Shown in pieces: positions 1 to 10,481 of a DNA stretch of 64,000 nt; position 1 is the stretch's first letter, and each line of letters begins with the position of its first letter. Under the pieces are notes generated by a model. It made no database searches, was not told where the DNA came from, and saw only the letters and a list, made by a program, of their open reading frames with translations. The stretch is from Corylus avellana (Eukaryota; Streptophyta; Magnoliopsida; Fagales; Betulaceae): contig NC_081549.1 of NCBI RefSeq assembly GCF_901000735.1, forward strand, positions 8,233,410 through 8,297,409. Reading direction: 5' to 3'. The translations under genes were made by a program, and so were the position numbers.

Positions 1-1
1 T

Positions 2-76
2 CGTACTCTGAATTCTGAACAACCAAAGTTAATCGCCACTAACAAGAATGTTGTTAGAATATGGGATCCTGAAACA
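2..76 (+). CDS. NOL10: NOL10-like exon (5' edge cut by window)
   Basis: Read in the frame that ends in phase 0 at base 76, it gives RTLNSEQPKLIATNKNVV followed by RIWDPET, the end of a WD-type blade typical of NOL10. The donor GTAAGA follows at 77. The next exon starts with GED, continuing the family sequence WDPET-GE. Confidence 0.8.
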
Positions 77-583
77 GTAAGAAGTTTTTCCTCTTATAGA
101 AAAGGATATTTTTCAAACTTGTTTTCTTTGATCAATGGCTTAAGAAATCTCTTTGATATTCAGTACCCTTTTCTCGTTGCTGGTCTGTTGGAAGATGGGA
201 AGATTGTTTTCTGACTCATTAAATCTGAGTGACTATTAAGCTGTCAAACAGGACAGAACTTAAACCTGTTTCTGAGAGTCGATATTCCTTTTTTTTTTTT
301 TAATTCTTAAAAAAAGAAAAAAAATTCTATCTCTATAATAGTTGACTCTAAATTTAGATTTGATTGCATCTTTCACGTCCTAATATAAGGTTATGTGCAT
401 CAAAGTTTTGGAATAAGCATGGGAATATGATGACTCTTCTTTTAGACTGAATTAGTCTTTCAAGTTTGTTTTAAGAACTTTTCAGAGTTTATATTGGTAA
501 TCTTCTCAGTTGTTTTGAATTAGTCTTACGTTTTTATAGAACTTTGATTTTGACATGTTATAATTTGAGTTTATATAAATGAT

Positions 584-682
584 TTTCTTTTCTTTTTTGT
601 TTAGGTGTTTCTCTTGTATACGTTCTGTGTACTTGGGTGCTCCAATTGGTTTTTAATGAAATTTATTTACTTATCAAAAAAA
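584..682 (+). mobile_element. 5'-truncated L1 tail with target-site duplication
   Basis: About 99 bp carrying the plant L1 3'-end signature (GTGTACTTGGG, TTTTTAATGAAATTT, TTACTTATCAAAAAAA). It is flanked by the near-identical 15-mers GTTTATATAAATGAT (569-583) and GTTTACATAAATGAT (683-697), as expected from target-primed reverse transcription. Confidence 0.75.
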
Positions 683-1543
683 GTTTACATAAATGATAAA
701 TATGGATGTTAGTCCTCCACCATCGGCTACATTGATGCACTTTTGGCAGTAAACGGCTCATTGGAAATTTGAACTTGCAGCAGTTGTTGACCAACTGTAT
801 GCAGCTGGATATAAAATGTGGAAATCAAAAATGGAATGTGAATTTCTTTTACACAAATTGCTATCTTTGTACTATTATTGAGATGAAGGAAGGGAGGTAA
901 GGGTACTAAGATTTCCTTTGAATTGAAAGTGGAAAGCTCACAAGTAAGAGCAAGGAATACCTAGAAAACCCCAAAAAACCAGACAACAGCAGAAGGAAGG
1001 ACGTATTACAACAAGATGAGCAGACTTCGATCAAAATATGATTAGCTATAATTCTCTCTCTGATAGAAAGTGAGCCTTCAAAATTTTTCAGTGATGCACC
1101 CAAGAAAATCAAGAATTTTCCCAGAGTTAGGGATCAGCTAAAGTGGTAATAAATTGCATTTCTCTTTACCTGAAAAGCATGGACAAAAGTTCAGTTTAAT
1201 GATCTGGAGAAATAAAGTTGAGGCCCTCCTTTTTTAGGACACTTTCATAATTTAGCCATGTGAACTGAAATGGGAAGATTTATGGATGAGCATTGGATTT
1301 GTTGAGGAATATGACCCAAATTCCCTAGGGACATGGGAGGACATATGCCTTGAACTTTTGTTTTTGTTTTTGGGTTTTTTTTTTTTTTTTTTGCACGTTT
1401 GAATGCAAGAGGGAAAAATAGTTATCTAAAAAATAGACTCTAATAATATGTAGTTGTCCTTGAAGATCCTTCTGCTTCCATTCTAAAGCACTAGAGTAAA
1501 CCACAATACAACCTCGATTGGACTAAAACATAGAAAATATAAT

Positions 1544-2759
1544 TGATAAGCGCCGAATGTTGCACATTCAAGCCTCTTAATTTACATATGTTAATTCTTT
1601 AGCATTGTTATTTGTTTGATTTTGTTTTGTTTTTGTGTTTCAGGTCTTATTTGACAAGCCATTGAAAATTGGGTTTAAAAGGGCAAAAAGCTGGACATTT
1701 TAGATCTAGGATCGAGCGCAGCTACTCCTGAGTGCGCTCGAGCATATGCGGCCAAGGATCGAGCGCACTCGGGCGTGTATTGCACGGCAGCAATCCTTTT
1801 CTAGCGTGGATTTGGTTTTCAGTTTTTCAATTGGACTGGGAGACTGACCTTCGATTTTTTGAGGGTTTCTAGGGTTTTTAGGGTTTTCCTAATCCCTATA
1901 AATAGGACTCTAAACATTGTAAACAGACACACCGCCTTCTACAGTTTAAATTTCAGTAAATTGTCTATGAAGCTTAGAAGATCTTGAGCGACTAAACCCA
2001 ATTGTGGTGTATTGATGTAACCCTTTCCAAGCACACTGGTTTGATTGTATTTAATTTTTAGTTTTTCAATTTATGCATGTTGATTGTATAACTCTGAGGA
2101 TTGCTACAATTGATTTCTGTTCTTCATATTAAATGCAATTGTTCTTTAATTCCAATTCAATATTAGTAAAATTCTTATCTTGTCTTAGAAATTATTTTAC
2201 TATTATTGAACTCAAATCATTCTTATTTTCTCTGATTATAAGAATGATGGTTATACAATGGTTCTTACTTGGCATGCAATCAATAGGGTTAGATAGACCA
2301 TACTTAGGAAAGACGGATCGTACTACACCCTAGTTTAGTGTAATTTAGGTAGATGATCCGTGCCAACCGAAGATGGGTTATGTTATTCCGTTGATTGTAT
2401 GAAATTATTTTTATATGTTTTATTGTTTAAATTATAACATGCATAGAATGAATTGCTAGAATTAAATATGGTTAATCATTGATGTGCGGATCGTGGTGAA
2501 ATCAATACCCTACTCTTTCTCTCTCTCTCTCTCTCTCTCACTCATATATTTACTCTCTTTATTTTCATGCACTTTGAAATTACACAGCAAAACATTCTCT
2601 TTTGAATTAAGTTAACTTTAATCTTTCAAATTTTGATAATTAAACCCCTGCAGTCCTTGAGGTTCGACACCCTCTCTATAGCCCTATTCTACGGGATTGG
2701 TCCTATTGCGAGTGGTTATTTTTATAATTAATATTTTTGATCTCGAAAATACCACATCA
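1544..2759 (+). mobile_element. Solo LTR, TGATAAGCGCC family (Gypsy-type)
   Basis: It runs from TGATAAGCGCC to ACCACATCA and has perfect 5-bp target-site duplications, ATAAT at 1539-1543 and at 2760-2764. It shares both ends and much of its 3' half with the arms of the palindrome at 5492-8551, but its left-middle part differs and carries GATCGAGCGCA-type motifs (1712-1790). A TATA-like CTATAAATAGG at about 1897-1907 could mark the LTR promoter. There is no internal region, so it arose by LTR-LTR recombination. Confidence 0.9.
2513..2541. repeat. (CT)n microsatellite inside the solo LTR
   Basis: An almost pure CT tract. The same position in the palindrome LTRs (about 6773-6787) has a shorter CT run. 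Confidence 0.9.
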
Positions 2760-2764
2760 ATAAT

Positions 2765-3194
2765 TATGAAAGATGCAAAGAACTGATGCCATTGGGACCT
2801 TAAAGTTTCTACAATGGTTTTTGAGCTTCTGATTAATGAATGCTAACTGGACAGTGGAGACTGGAGGGTGTCTCATGAATGATAATGAATGATTCTCTTT
2901 CATTTTCTCAATTCTTTTATGTTTCCCTTGTGATATATATGCAACTCATAAAGAACATAAGTGTTACCTGAGCTTCTTTATCTATTAGTAGTATAGTAAA
3001 ATGGTATATGTATAGAAATGGTGTTGCCTTGTTATATTATGCTTTTTTTTTTTTTTTTTTTTGACTGCAAACGCTTTAGAGTAGTATTATTATAATTGTA
3101 TAGCAGATATCCAATATAATTAGAGTGAAAAAGTTATTAAGCACTGCCAAAGTAAGTACATTCTTTCTCTTTCATTATTTGTCCATAAGGTAAC
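2765..3194. other. Unassigned intron stretch
   Basis: It lies between the solo LTR and the first recognisable Copia A coding sequence. I see no ORF or repeat signature except a T18 run near 3044-3061. It may be ancient Copia A sequence or original intron. Confidence 0.4.
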
Positions 3195-3774
3195 AAACAA
3201 TACTTTAGTAGACTCATGACTTTTGTGGTCCTTCTGGAGTGATGCGGTTTTAACCGCTTCTTATTTAATTAATCAGACTCCTACTTCTCTTCTCGATGGA
3301 AAATCACCACATCAAATCTTGTTTCCAGATAGAAGTCCTTTCCCTTTATATCCATGAGCATTTGGATGTGTTTGTTATGTTCATAATATGAGTTCTCACA
3401 TAGATAAGCTTGAACCTTGTTTATACAAATGTATCTTTTTAGGTTATTCTCGTACTCAGAAGGGTTATCAGTGTTATAGTCTGCTCTTACTATGGTATTT
3501 TGTGTCTGTTGATGTCACATTTTTTAAGTCTCAGTCCTATTTCCTAATATTCCTATTCCACTTCCGGTTTTCGCTTCTCCATCTGTTCCTCGACCTCAGC
3601 TTTAGGTATATACACGACGTCAAAGATAGACCGTTCAGTTCATGCCACCACCAGTATCTTCCTCATCTGCAGATTCTGCTCTTATACATCCTTTGGCCCG
3701 AGTTACCTATTGCTTTACAAAATGATTCATGATCCTACGACACATATCATCCCCTTTCTAACTATGTTTCTTAT
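3195..3774 (+). pseudogene. Copia A relic, left fragment (integrase C-terminal part)
   Basis: Across several frames it shows the Ty1/Copia region after the integrase core: LLDGKSPHQIL, FGCVCYVHNM..HIDKLEP, CIFLGYSRTQKGYQCY, VDVTFFKS, and HPLSNYVSY at the right end. It is full of frameshifts and has no 5' LTR, gag or protease, so the element is 5'-truncated. It is interrupted exactly after HPLSNYVSY by Copia B and resumes at 21975. Confidence 0.8.
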
Positions 3775-3920
3775 TGTGGAGAGGTTTGCATGAAGTAGGT
3801 TTTGAGAAAAGAGGAGGCTCGTCACATCATATGTAGCCTACCTCAAACATATTATTATATAAGCTTAAAGAATACACAAATGACTAAAATACCCTCAAAC
3901 CCTAATACATTCTTCTAACA
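3775..3920 (-). repeat. Copia B 3' LTR
   Basis: A 146-bp copy of the 5' LTR. On the minus strand it is preceded by the polypurine tract GCTTGAGGGGTAG (3921-3933). Confidence 0.92.
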
Positions 3921-4074
3921 CTACCCCTCAAGCTGGAGTATATATATCATATAAACCTAGCTTGGAACAAATAAACTCTAACTGGTTACGACATAATGAT
4001 TTTGTAAACAAATAAGCTAACTGGTTTCCAGACTTCACGAATGTTGTAGATATATCTCCATTGAGTATTTTGTC

Positions 4075-5491
4075 TCAGACATAATGATAGTCGACCTCAA
4101 TATGTTTAGTCCTCTCATGAAACACTAGGCTAGATACAATATGTATAGCAGCCTGGTTATCACAAGATAACGGGATAGGAGTAAAAGCTACGAAACCAAT
4201 CTCCTGAAGAAAGTGTTGTAACCATGTCAACTCTATAGTTGTATGAGCCATTGCCCTGTACTCTGCTTCAGCACTAGATCGTGCCACCACTGTCTGTTTT
4301 TTACTCTTCCAAGTTACAAGATTACTGCCGAAGAATGTGCAATATCCTGTAGTAGACCGTCTATCTGAAGGAGAACCTGCCCAATCTGCATCAGTAAAAC
4401 CTTCAACCCTAAGATGTCCATTCGGTCTATACAATATCCCTAGACCAGGTTGTCTCTTCAAATACCGAATAATGCGAGTAACAACTTCCCAATGTGTAAC
4501 CCGAGGAGCCTCTACGAACTGACTGACAACGCTAACTGCATATGAAATATTTGGCCTAGTGATAGTCAGATAGTTCAACTTCCCAACTAGATGACTGTAC
4601 CTGCCAGGATCTTCAACTAATTCACCTTCATCCTTTAGTAATTTCTTATTTGGATCCATTGGAACATCAACAGGTCGAGAGCCCAAAATACCTGTTTCTT
4701 CTAATAAATCATGTGCATACTTTCTCTGAGATAAGTTAATACCTGTTCGAGATCTAGCAACTTCAATACCTAGAAAATATCGAAGTTTGCCCAAATCCTT
4801 TGTATGAAATTGTTCTTGTAGAAATTGCTTTAATTGGGCAATGCCTCCAGAATCATCTCCAGTAATAACGATATCATCTACATATACCACAAGAAGGATA
4901 TAGCCTACACTAGAATGTAAGTGAAATACTGAATGATCCATCCGACATCTCTGAAGACCAAACTTCAATACCGATTCAGAAAACTTTCCAAACCATGCCC
5001 GCGGTGATTGCTTGAGACCATACAATGCCTTTCTTAATTTACAAACAAAGCCCTGAGACTCCCCCTGAGCAATAAACTCAGGTGGTTGCTCCATATAAAC
5101 TTCCTCACACAAGTCTCCATGTAAGAAGGCATTTTTGACATCCAATTGAAACAACGGCCAATCAAGATTAGTAGCCAAGGAAATAAGAACACGAACAAAA
5201 GAATTTTAGCTACTAGAGAAAAAGTGTCATCGTAATCAATACCATATGTTTGCGTATAACCCTTAGCAACCAGTCAAGCTTTCAACCGTTCAACAGAACA
5301 ATCAGGATGAAATTTAACTGTGTCGACCCATTTGCAACCAACAGTCTTCTTATTAGGTGGTAAGGGAACACGCTCCCACGTGCCATTATGATGCAAGGCC
5401 TTCATTTCCAATTTCATAGCTTGCCTCCAACCAGAGTTAGATAATGCAACCTGCACTGTCTTTGGAATGGAAATACTGGAGAGATGGGACA
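4075..5491 (-). CDS. Copia B reverse transcriptase and RNase H
   Basis: On the minus strand: HLSSISIPKTVQVALSNSGW, MKLEMKALHHNGTWERVPLP and WVDTVKFHPDCSVERLKA, then a stop near 5274 and a frame change near 5210. After that come RT motifs LFQLDVKNAFLHGDL and LLVVYVDDIVITGDD (catalytic YVDD), LGIEVARSRTGINLSQRKY, and RNase H blocks with [40 protein letters not shown] and KHIEVDYHYV. Catalytic aspartates are in place. Only a few lesions separate it from a functional frame, so the element is fairly young. Confidence 0.88.
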
Positions 5492-8400
5492 TGATAAGCG
5501 CCGAATGTTGCACATTCAAGCCCCTTAATTTGCATATGTTAATTCCTTAGCGTTGTTATTTGTTTGATTTTGTTTTGTTTTTGTGTTTTCAGGTTATAAA
5601 TAAAGATGCAATTAATTCCATTCATTTTGGGCTTAAAAGCACACTTTGAGAAGACCTATAAGATATGATTAAGCTTAACCAATCATGGTTAAGTTTAATC
5701 AAATAAAGGAAGAGATTAATTCGGAATTTCTCAAATTGGAGTCAAAATCGGATTGGATTCAATTTTGGATTCTGCATATGTCTCGGTATTTTGGCCATAA
5801 CTTTCAGCTCAAATATCCGATTGAGGTGATTCAAGTGGCACTGGAAAGCTAACTCAAATTTCTACAAATCATTGTGAAATAGAATTTTCCTAATTCGGAG
5901 CGCCACATTGCCAAAATTGCCCCGCAAAATAGGAACGCAATTCTGGGCGAATCCTATTCCGATTTGGACTTAGGTTTTCTTTATCATAATTGGACTTGGA
6001 CTTAAATCTCCGAAATTTATAGGATTCCTAGTGCTTCTAGGACTCTCCTAAGCCCTATAAATAGGCCTCTAAGAATTGAGAAAGGACACACCGCTTCTAG
6101 AGCAAAATTCAGTAAAATAGTCTGTGGAGCTTAAGAGATCATGAGCAGCTAAACCCCTTCGTGGGGTGTTGATGTAACCCTATCCAAGCACAATGGTTTG
6201 ATTGTATTTAATTTTTAGATTTTTAATTTATGCATGTTGATTGCATAACTATGAGGATTGCTACAATTGATTTATGTTCTTCATATTAAATGCAATTGTT
6301 CTTCAATTTCAATATCAATATTTGTGAAATTCTTCTCTTGTCTTAGAAAGTATTTTACTTTTATTGAAATCAAATCATTCTTGTTTTTTGTGATTATGAG
6401 GATGATGGTTATACAATGGGTTTAATTGACATATGATCAATAGGATTTGATAGGCCATGCCTAGGGAAGACGGATTGTACTACACCCTACTTTAGTGTAA
6501 TTTAGGTAGACAGTCCGTGCCAACCGAAGATGGGTTACACTTATTCATTGATTGTATGTATCCTATTAAAGAATTTGATAATTTATACCTAGGAAAGACG
6601 GGTCGTACCACATCTTAGTGGTTAGGTGGACGATCCGTGCCAACCGAAGATAGATTATGCTTATTCTTTAATAAGGTAGTTTCTTGTTTATTTATAACAT
6701 GTATAGAATGAATTTCTGGGAATAATTATAATTAGCCATTGTTGTGCGGATAGAGGTGAAGTCAATACCCTACACTCTCTCTCTCTTATTTTAAATCTCT
6801 TTTATTTTCATGCACTTTAGTTTTAAAGAAAATCAAAACAAATCTCTTTTCCATTAAGTTAATTTTAATCTTTTAAATTTTGATAATAAAACCCCTGCAG
6901 TCCTTGAGGTTCGACACCCTCTCTATAGCCGTATCCTACAAAGATTCGTCCTATTGCGAGTGGTTATTTTTATAATTGACATTTTTGGTCACAAAAATAC
7001 CACATCAATTTTTGGCGCCGTCGGAAACCAAAAATTGATGTGGTATTTTTGTGACCAAAAATATCAATTATAAAAATAACCACTCGCAATAGGACGAATC
7101 TTTGTAGGATACGGCTATAGAGAGGGTGTCGAACCTCAAGGACTGCAGGGGTTTTATTATCAAAATTTAAAAGATTAAAATTAACTTAATTGAAAAGAGA
7201 TTTGTTTTGATTTTCTTTAAAACTAAAGTGCATGAAAATAAAAGAGATTTAAAATAAGAGAGAGAGAGTGTAGGGTATTGACTTCACCTCTATCCGCACA
7301 ACAATGGCTAATTATAATTATTCCCAGAAATTCATTCTATACATGTTATAAATAAACAAGAAACTACCTTATTAAAGAATAAGCATAATCTATCTTCGGT
7401 TGGCACGGATCGTCCACCTAACCACTAAGATGCGGTACGACCCGTCTTCCCTAGGTATAAATTATCAAATTCTTTAATAGGATACATACAATCAATGAAT
7501 AAGTGTAACCCATCTTCGGTTGGCACGGACTGTCTACCTAAATTACACTAAACTAGGGTGTAGTACAATCCGTCTTCCCTAGGCATGGCCTATCAAATCC
7601 CATTGATCATATGTCAATTAAACCCATTGTATAACCATCATCCTCATAATCACAGAAAACAAGAATGATTTGATTTCAATAAAAGTAAAATACTTTCTAA
7701 GACAAGAGAAGAATTTCACAAATATTGATATTGAAATTGAAGAACAATTGCATTTAATATGAAGAATATAAATCAATTGTAGCAATCCTCATAGTTATGC
7801 AATCAACATGCATAAATTAAAAATCTAGAAATTAAATACAATCAAACCATTGTGCTTGGATAGAGTTACATCAACACCCCACGAAGGGGTTTAGCTGCTC
7901 ATGATCTCTTAAGCTCCACAGACTATTTTACTGAATTTTGCTCTAGAAGCGGTGTGTCCTTTCTCAATTCTTAGAGGCCTATTTATAGGGCTTAGGAGAG
8001 TCCTAGAAGCACTAGGAATCCTATAAATTTCGGAGATTTAAGTCCAAGTCCAATTATGATAAAGAAAACCTAAGTCCAAATCGGAATAGGATTCGCCCAG
8101 AATTGCGTTCCTATTTTGCGGGGCAATTTTGGAAATGTGGCGCTCCGAATTAGGAAAATGATATTTCACAATGATTTGTAGAAATTTGAGTTAGCTTTCC
8201 AGTGCCGCTTGAATCACCTCAATCGGATATTTGAGCTGAAAGTTATGGCCAAAATACCGAGACATATGCAGAATCCAAAATTGAATCCAATCCGATTTTG
8301 ACTCCAATTTGAGAAATTCCGAATTAATCTCTTCCTTTATTTGATTAAACTTAACCATGATTGGTTAAGCTTAATCATATCTTCTAGGTCTTCTCAAAGT

Positions 8401-8551
8401 GTGCTTTTAAGCCCAAAATGAATGGAATTAATTGCATCTTTATTTATAACCTGAAAACACAAAAACAAAACAAAATCAAACAAATAACAACGCTAAGGAA
8501 TTAACATATGCAAATTAAGGGGCTTGAATGTACAACATTCGGCGCTTATCA
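5492..8551. mobile_element. 3.06-kb palindrome of two inverted LTRs with 5-bp target-site duplication
   Basis: The left arm (5492-7015) and right arm (7028-8551) are both 1524 bp and almost perfect inverted copies around a 12-bp spacer (7016-7027). Each arm is a full LTR (TGATAAGCGCC...CCACATCA) plus the next 8 bases, ATTTTTGG, the start of a TGGCGCCG-type PBS. Both outer ends are therefore U3 termini and both PBS sides face inward. Perfect GGACA duplications flank it (5487-5491 and 8552-8556). Removing one copy restores the Copia B frame (CVSHLSSISIPK), so it inserted as one unit. There is no coding sequence inside. Confidence 0.92.
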
Positions 8552-8556
8552 GGACA

Positions 8557-8713
8557 CAAAACAAGAAAGGGAAGGAGATAAAGAACTAGTGGAAACAAAC
8601 TGACTAATAGGATGTTGGGTAGTGCAAGAACGTGTACCTTTCCGTAGGGCAATAGGCAAGTGGTCGGATGGAGATGGGAGCATCGGATCTGTAGACGATA
8701 AGGATGATGGTGG
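8557..8713 (-). pseudogene. Copia B coding island between the two nested insertions
   Basis: 157 bp of the Ser/Pro-rich linker between integrase and RT, with a reading like SSLSSTDPMLPSPSDHLPIA on the minus strand. It connects the integrase part (right) to the RT part (left) across the palindrome. Confidence 0.7.
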
Positions 8714-10066
8714 TGATAAGTGCTAAAATATTCATATTTTCAGCCCTTAACTTGCATGTTTTAATCCTTTGGTTTTAGTTAATTAGGCCATTTTAATTCT
8801 TTTTTGTGTTTTTCATACTTTTGCAGGCTTTTGGAAAAAAATGAAGTAAATCTAGATGATTTGGGCTTAAAGAGAGAAGATGGGAAAAATTGGAGCTCCC
8901 TAACACTGCGACCGATCACAAGGTACCTGTGATCGAGCGCAATACCAGAGAGGACACAACATAAATCAAGCTAGGAGCGATCGAGCGCATGACAGAAGAA
9001 GGATCGATCGGAGACCTGCGATCGAGCGCACACGGGCTGCGATCGATCGTACCCGTGCGCAGGAGACACATCAAGTGGCGGCCAGAATGTCCCTCTTTCC
9101 ATATTAGGGTTTTCCAACTCCCAATTGTAATAGGTCTCAAAACCCTACGAAATCCTTAGGTTTACTACTTTGTCAAGGACTTATAAAACCTATAAATAAA
9201 CCCTTAAGCCTCTAGAATAGAGATACTTTGTAAGGAGAAGAATAGGGGCTCTTCAAGTTCAAGTCTCGGGTTTATTTTTTTCCTTTCTTTTCTTTTCTTT
9301 TATGAAGATGATTAACATCAATTTTATATGTAGCTAATTTAATTAGTAGGGCTAGATTGAAGCCCTAGTTATGTTTAGTTAATATTTTAATATTGGCGCT
9401 CTTGTGATGATCTTGTTGTGCTATTTAACTTGATTAATGCCTACTTGCATGAATTCCTCATATGTGTGTGCCTGATTAACATATGCATGTGGTATGGACA
9501 AGTTAGTTAAATCAATTTGGATGGCCGAGTCCTGGGTCTAACGTATGTAACAAAAGAATCCACACCGCGATTCTTGGGTTAATCAACATGGGGAACTGGG
9601 AGTATATGCCATGTCCTAGGCCTCATGTGTTTGTCGATTTCCATAGAGTACATGCTTTTCTAAGGAACAACTTAGTATACATCATGCTAAATCCCTTAGA
9701 AAAGAAAAGAGTTAGAGTATACGCCATGCCTAACTCGTTGCTTAGGGAAATCTATAGCCTTAGGAGTATACGTCATGCCCTTAGGTTGGCAAACATTAAA
9801 TATGCATAACATGATCAAAGCATTGACATATTGTTATATTAGCTAAATATAATTAGTGGTGGATATCAAAGCCCTACCTTTTATTATCATCACTTATGCA
9901 ATTAATCTTTGTTTTACTTAAGGAATTTATTTTTAAACATAAATTCAGCAATTCTCGTGGGAATGATCTTGTACTTGCACCATATACTACTATGTTGACC
10001 TTGTGCACTTACAGGTAAAACGTACAATTATTTACCTATTAATTTAGGTAGATATTTTGCACATCA
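8714..10066 (+). repeat. Gypsy 5' LTR
   Basis: It runs from TGATAAGTGC to GCACATCA and is followed by the PBS. It carries a cluster of GATCGAGCGCA-like motifs (8910-9060), a TATA-like CCTATAAATAAACCC at about 9187-9201, and four to five spaced GTATACRYCATGCC-like motifs (9600-9780). Confidence 0.9.
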
Positions 10067-10072
10067 AGTTTT

Positions 10073-10090
10073 TGGCGCCGTTGTCGAGGA
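10073..10090 (+). promoter_or_regulatory. Gypsy primer-binding site (tRNA-Asp type)
   Basis: TGGCGCCGTTGTCGAGGA, close to the Athila/Tat PBS TGGCGCCGTTGCCGGGGA complementary to tRNA-Asp. It starts six bases after the LTR end. Confidence 0.85.
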
Positions 10091-10481
10091 TTGCAGCGAA
10101 TTTTGTTTAAATTATTTTTCTTTAGTTGTGTTATTTTAATTTTCAATTTTTAATTTAGTTGTTAGCAAAAATCAAAAATATTTTTCGTTTTCCCTAACTT
10201 TTATGTTTTCTGTTGCAGGTTGCGGATTGGCATTCTGTGATTGCGATCAATCGTCAGCCAGGTGCTATTGAGCGCACTGCGATCGGACGCACCAACCTGC
10301 GATCCAGCGCAGTTCTAGGGAGTATCCAGGCCAGTAGTACTGAAGCTGCCTAACTGAAGAAATAATTCAGTTGATGCAAGGTTGTGGATCTTAAGCCTCA
10401 ACCGTTATTCCACTCGACCCTGAAATTGAGCAGACAATTTGACAACGACCTAGAGACAAAGAAGAAGAAGAAGAAATTGAG

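Noticed and set aside
9588..9809. Open frame MGNWEYMPCPRPHVFVDF... in the Gypsy 5' LTR and its twin at 18124-18345
   Set aside because: It lies wholly in LTR sequence, consists of the GTATAC..CATGCC repeats, and has no protein similarity I can recognise.
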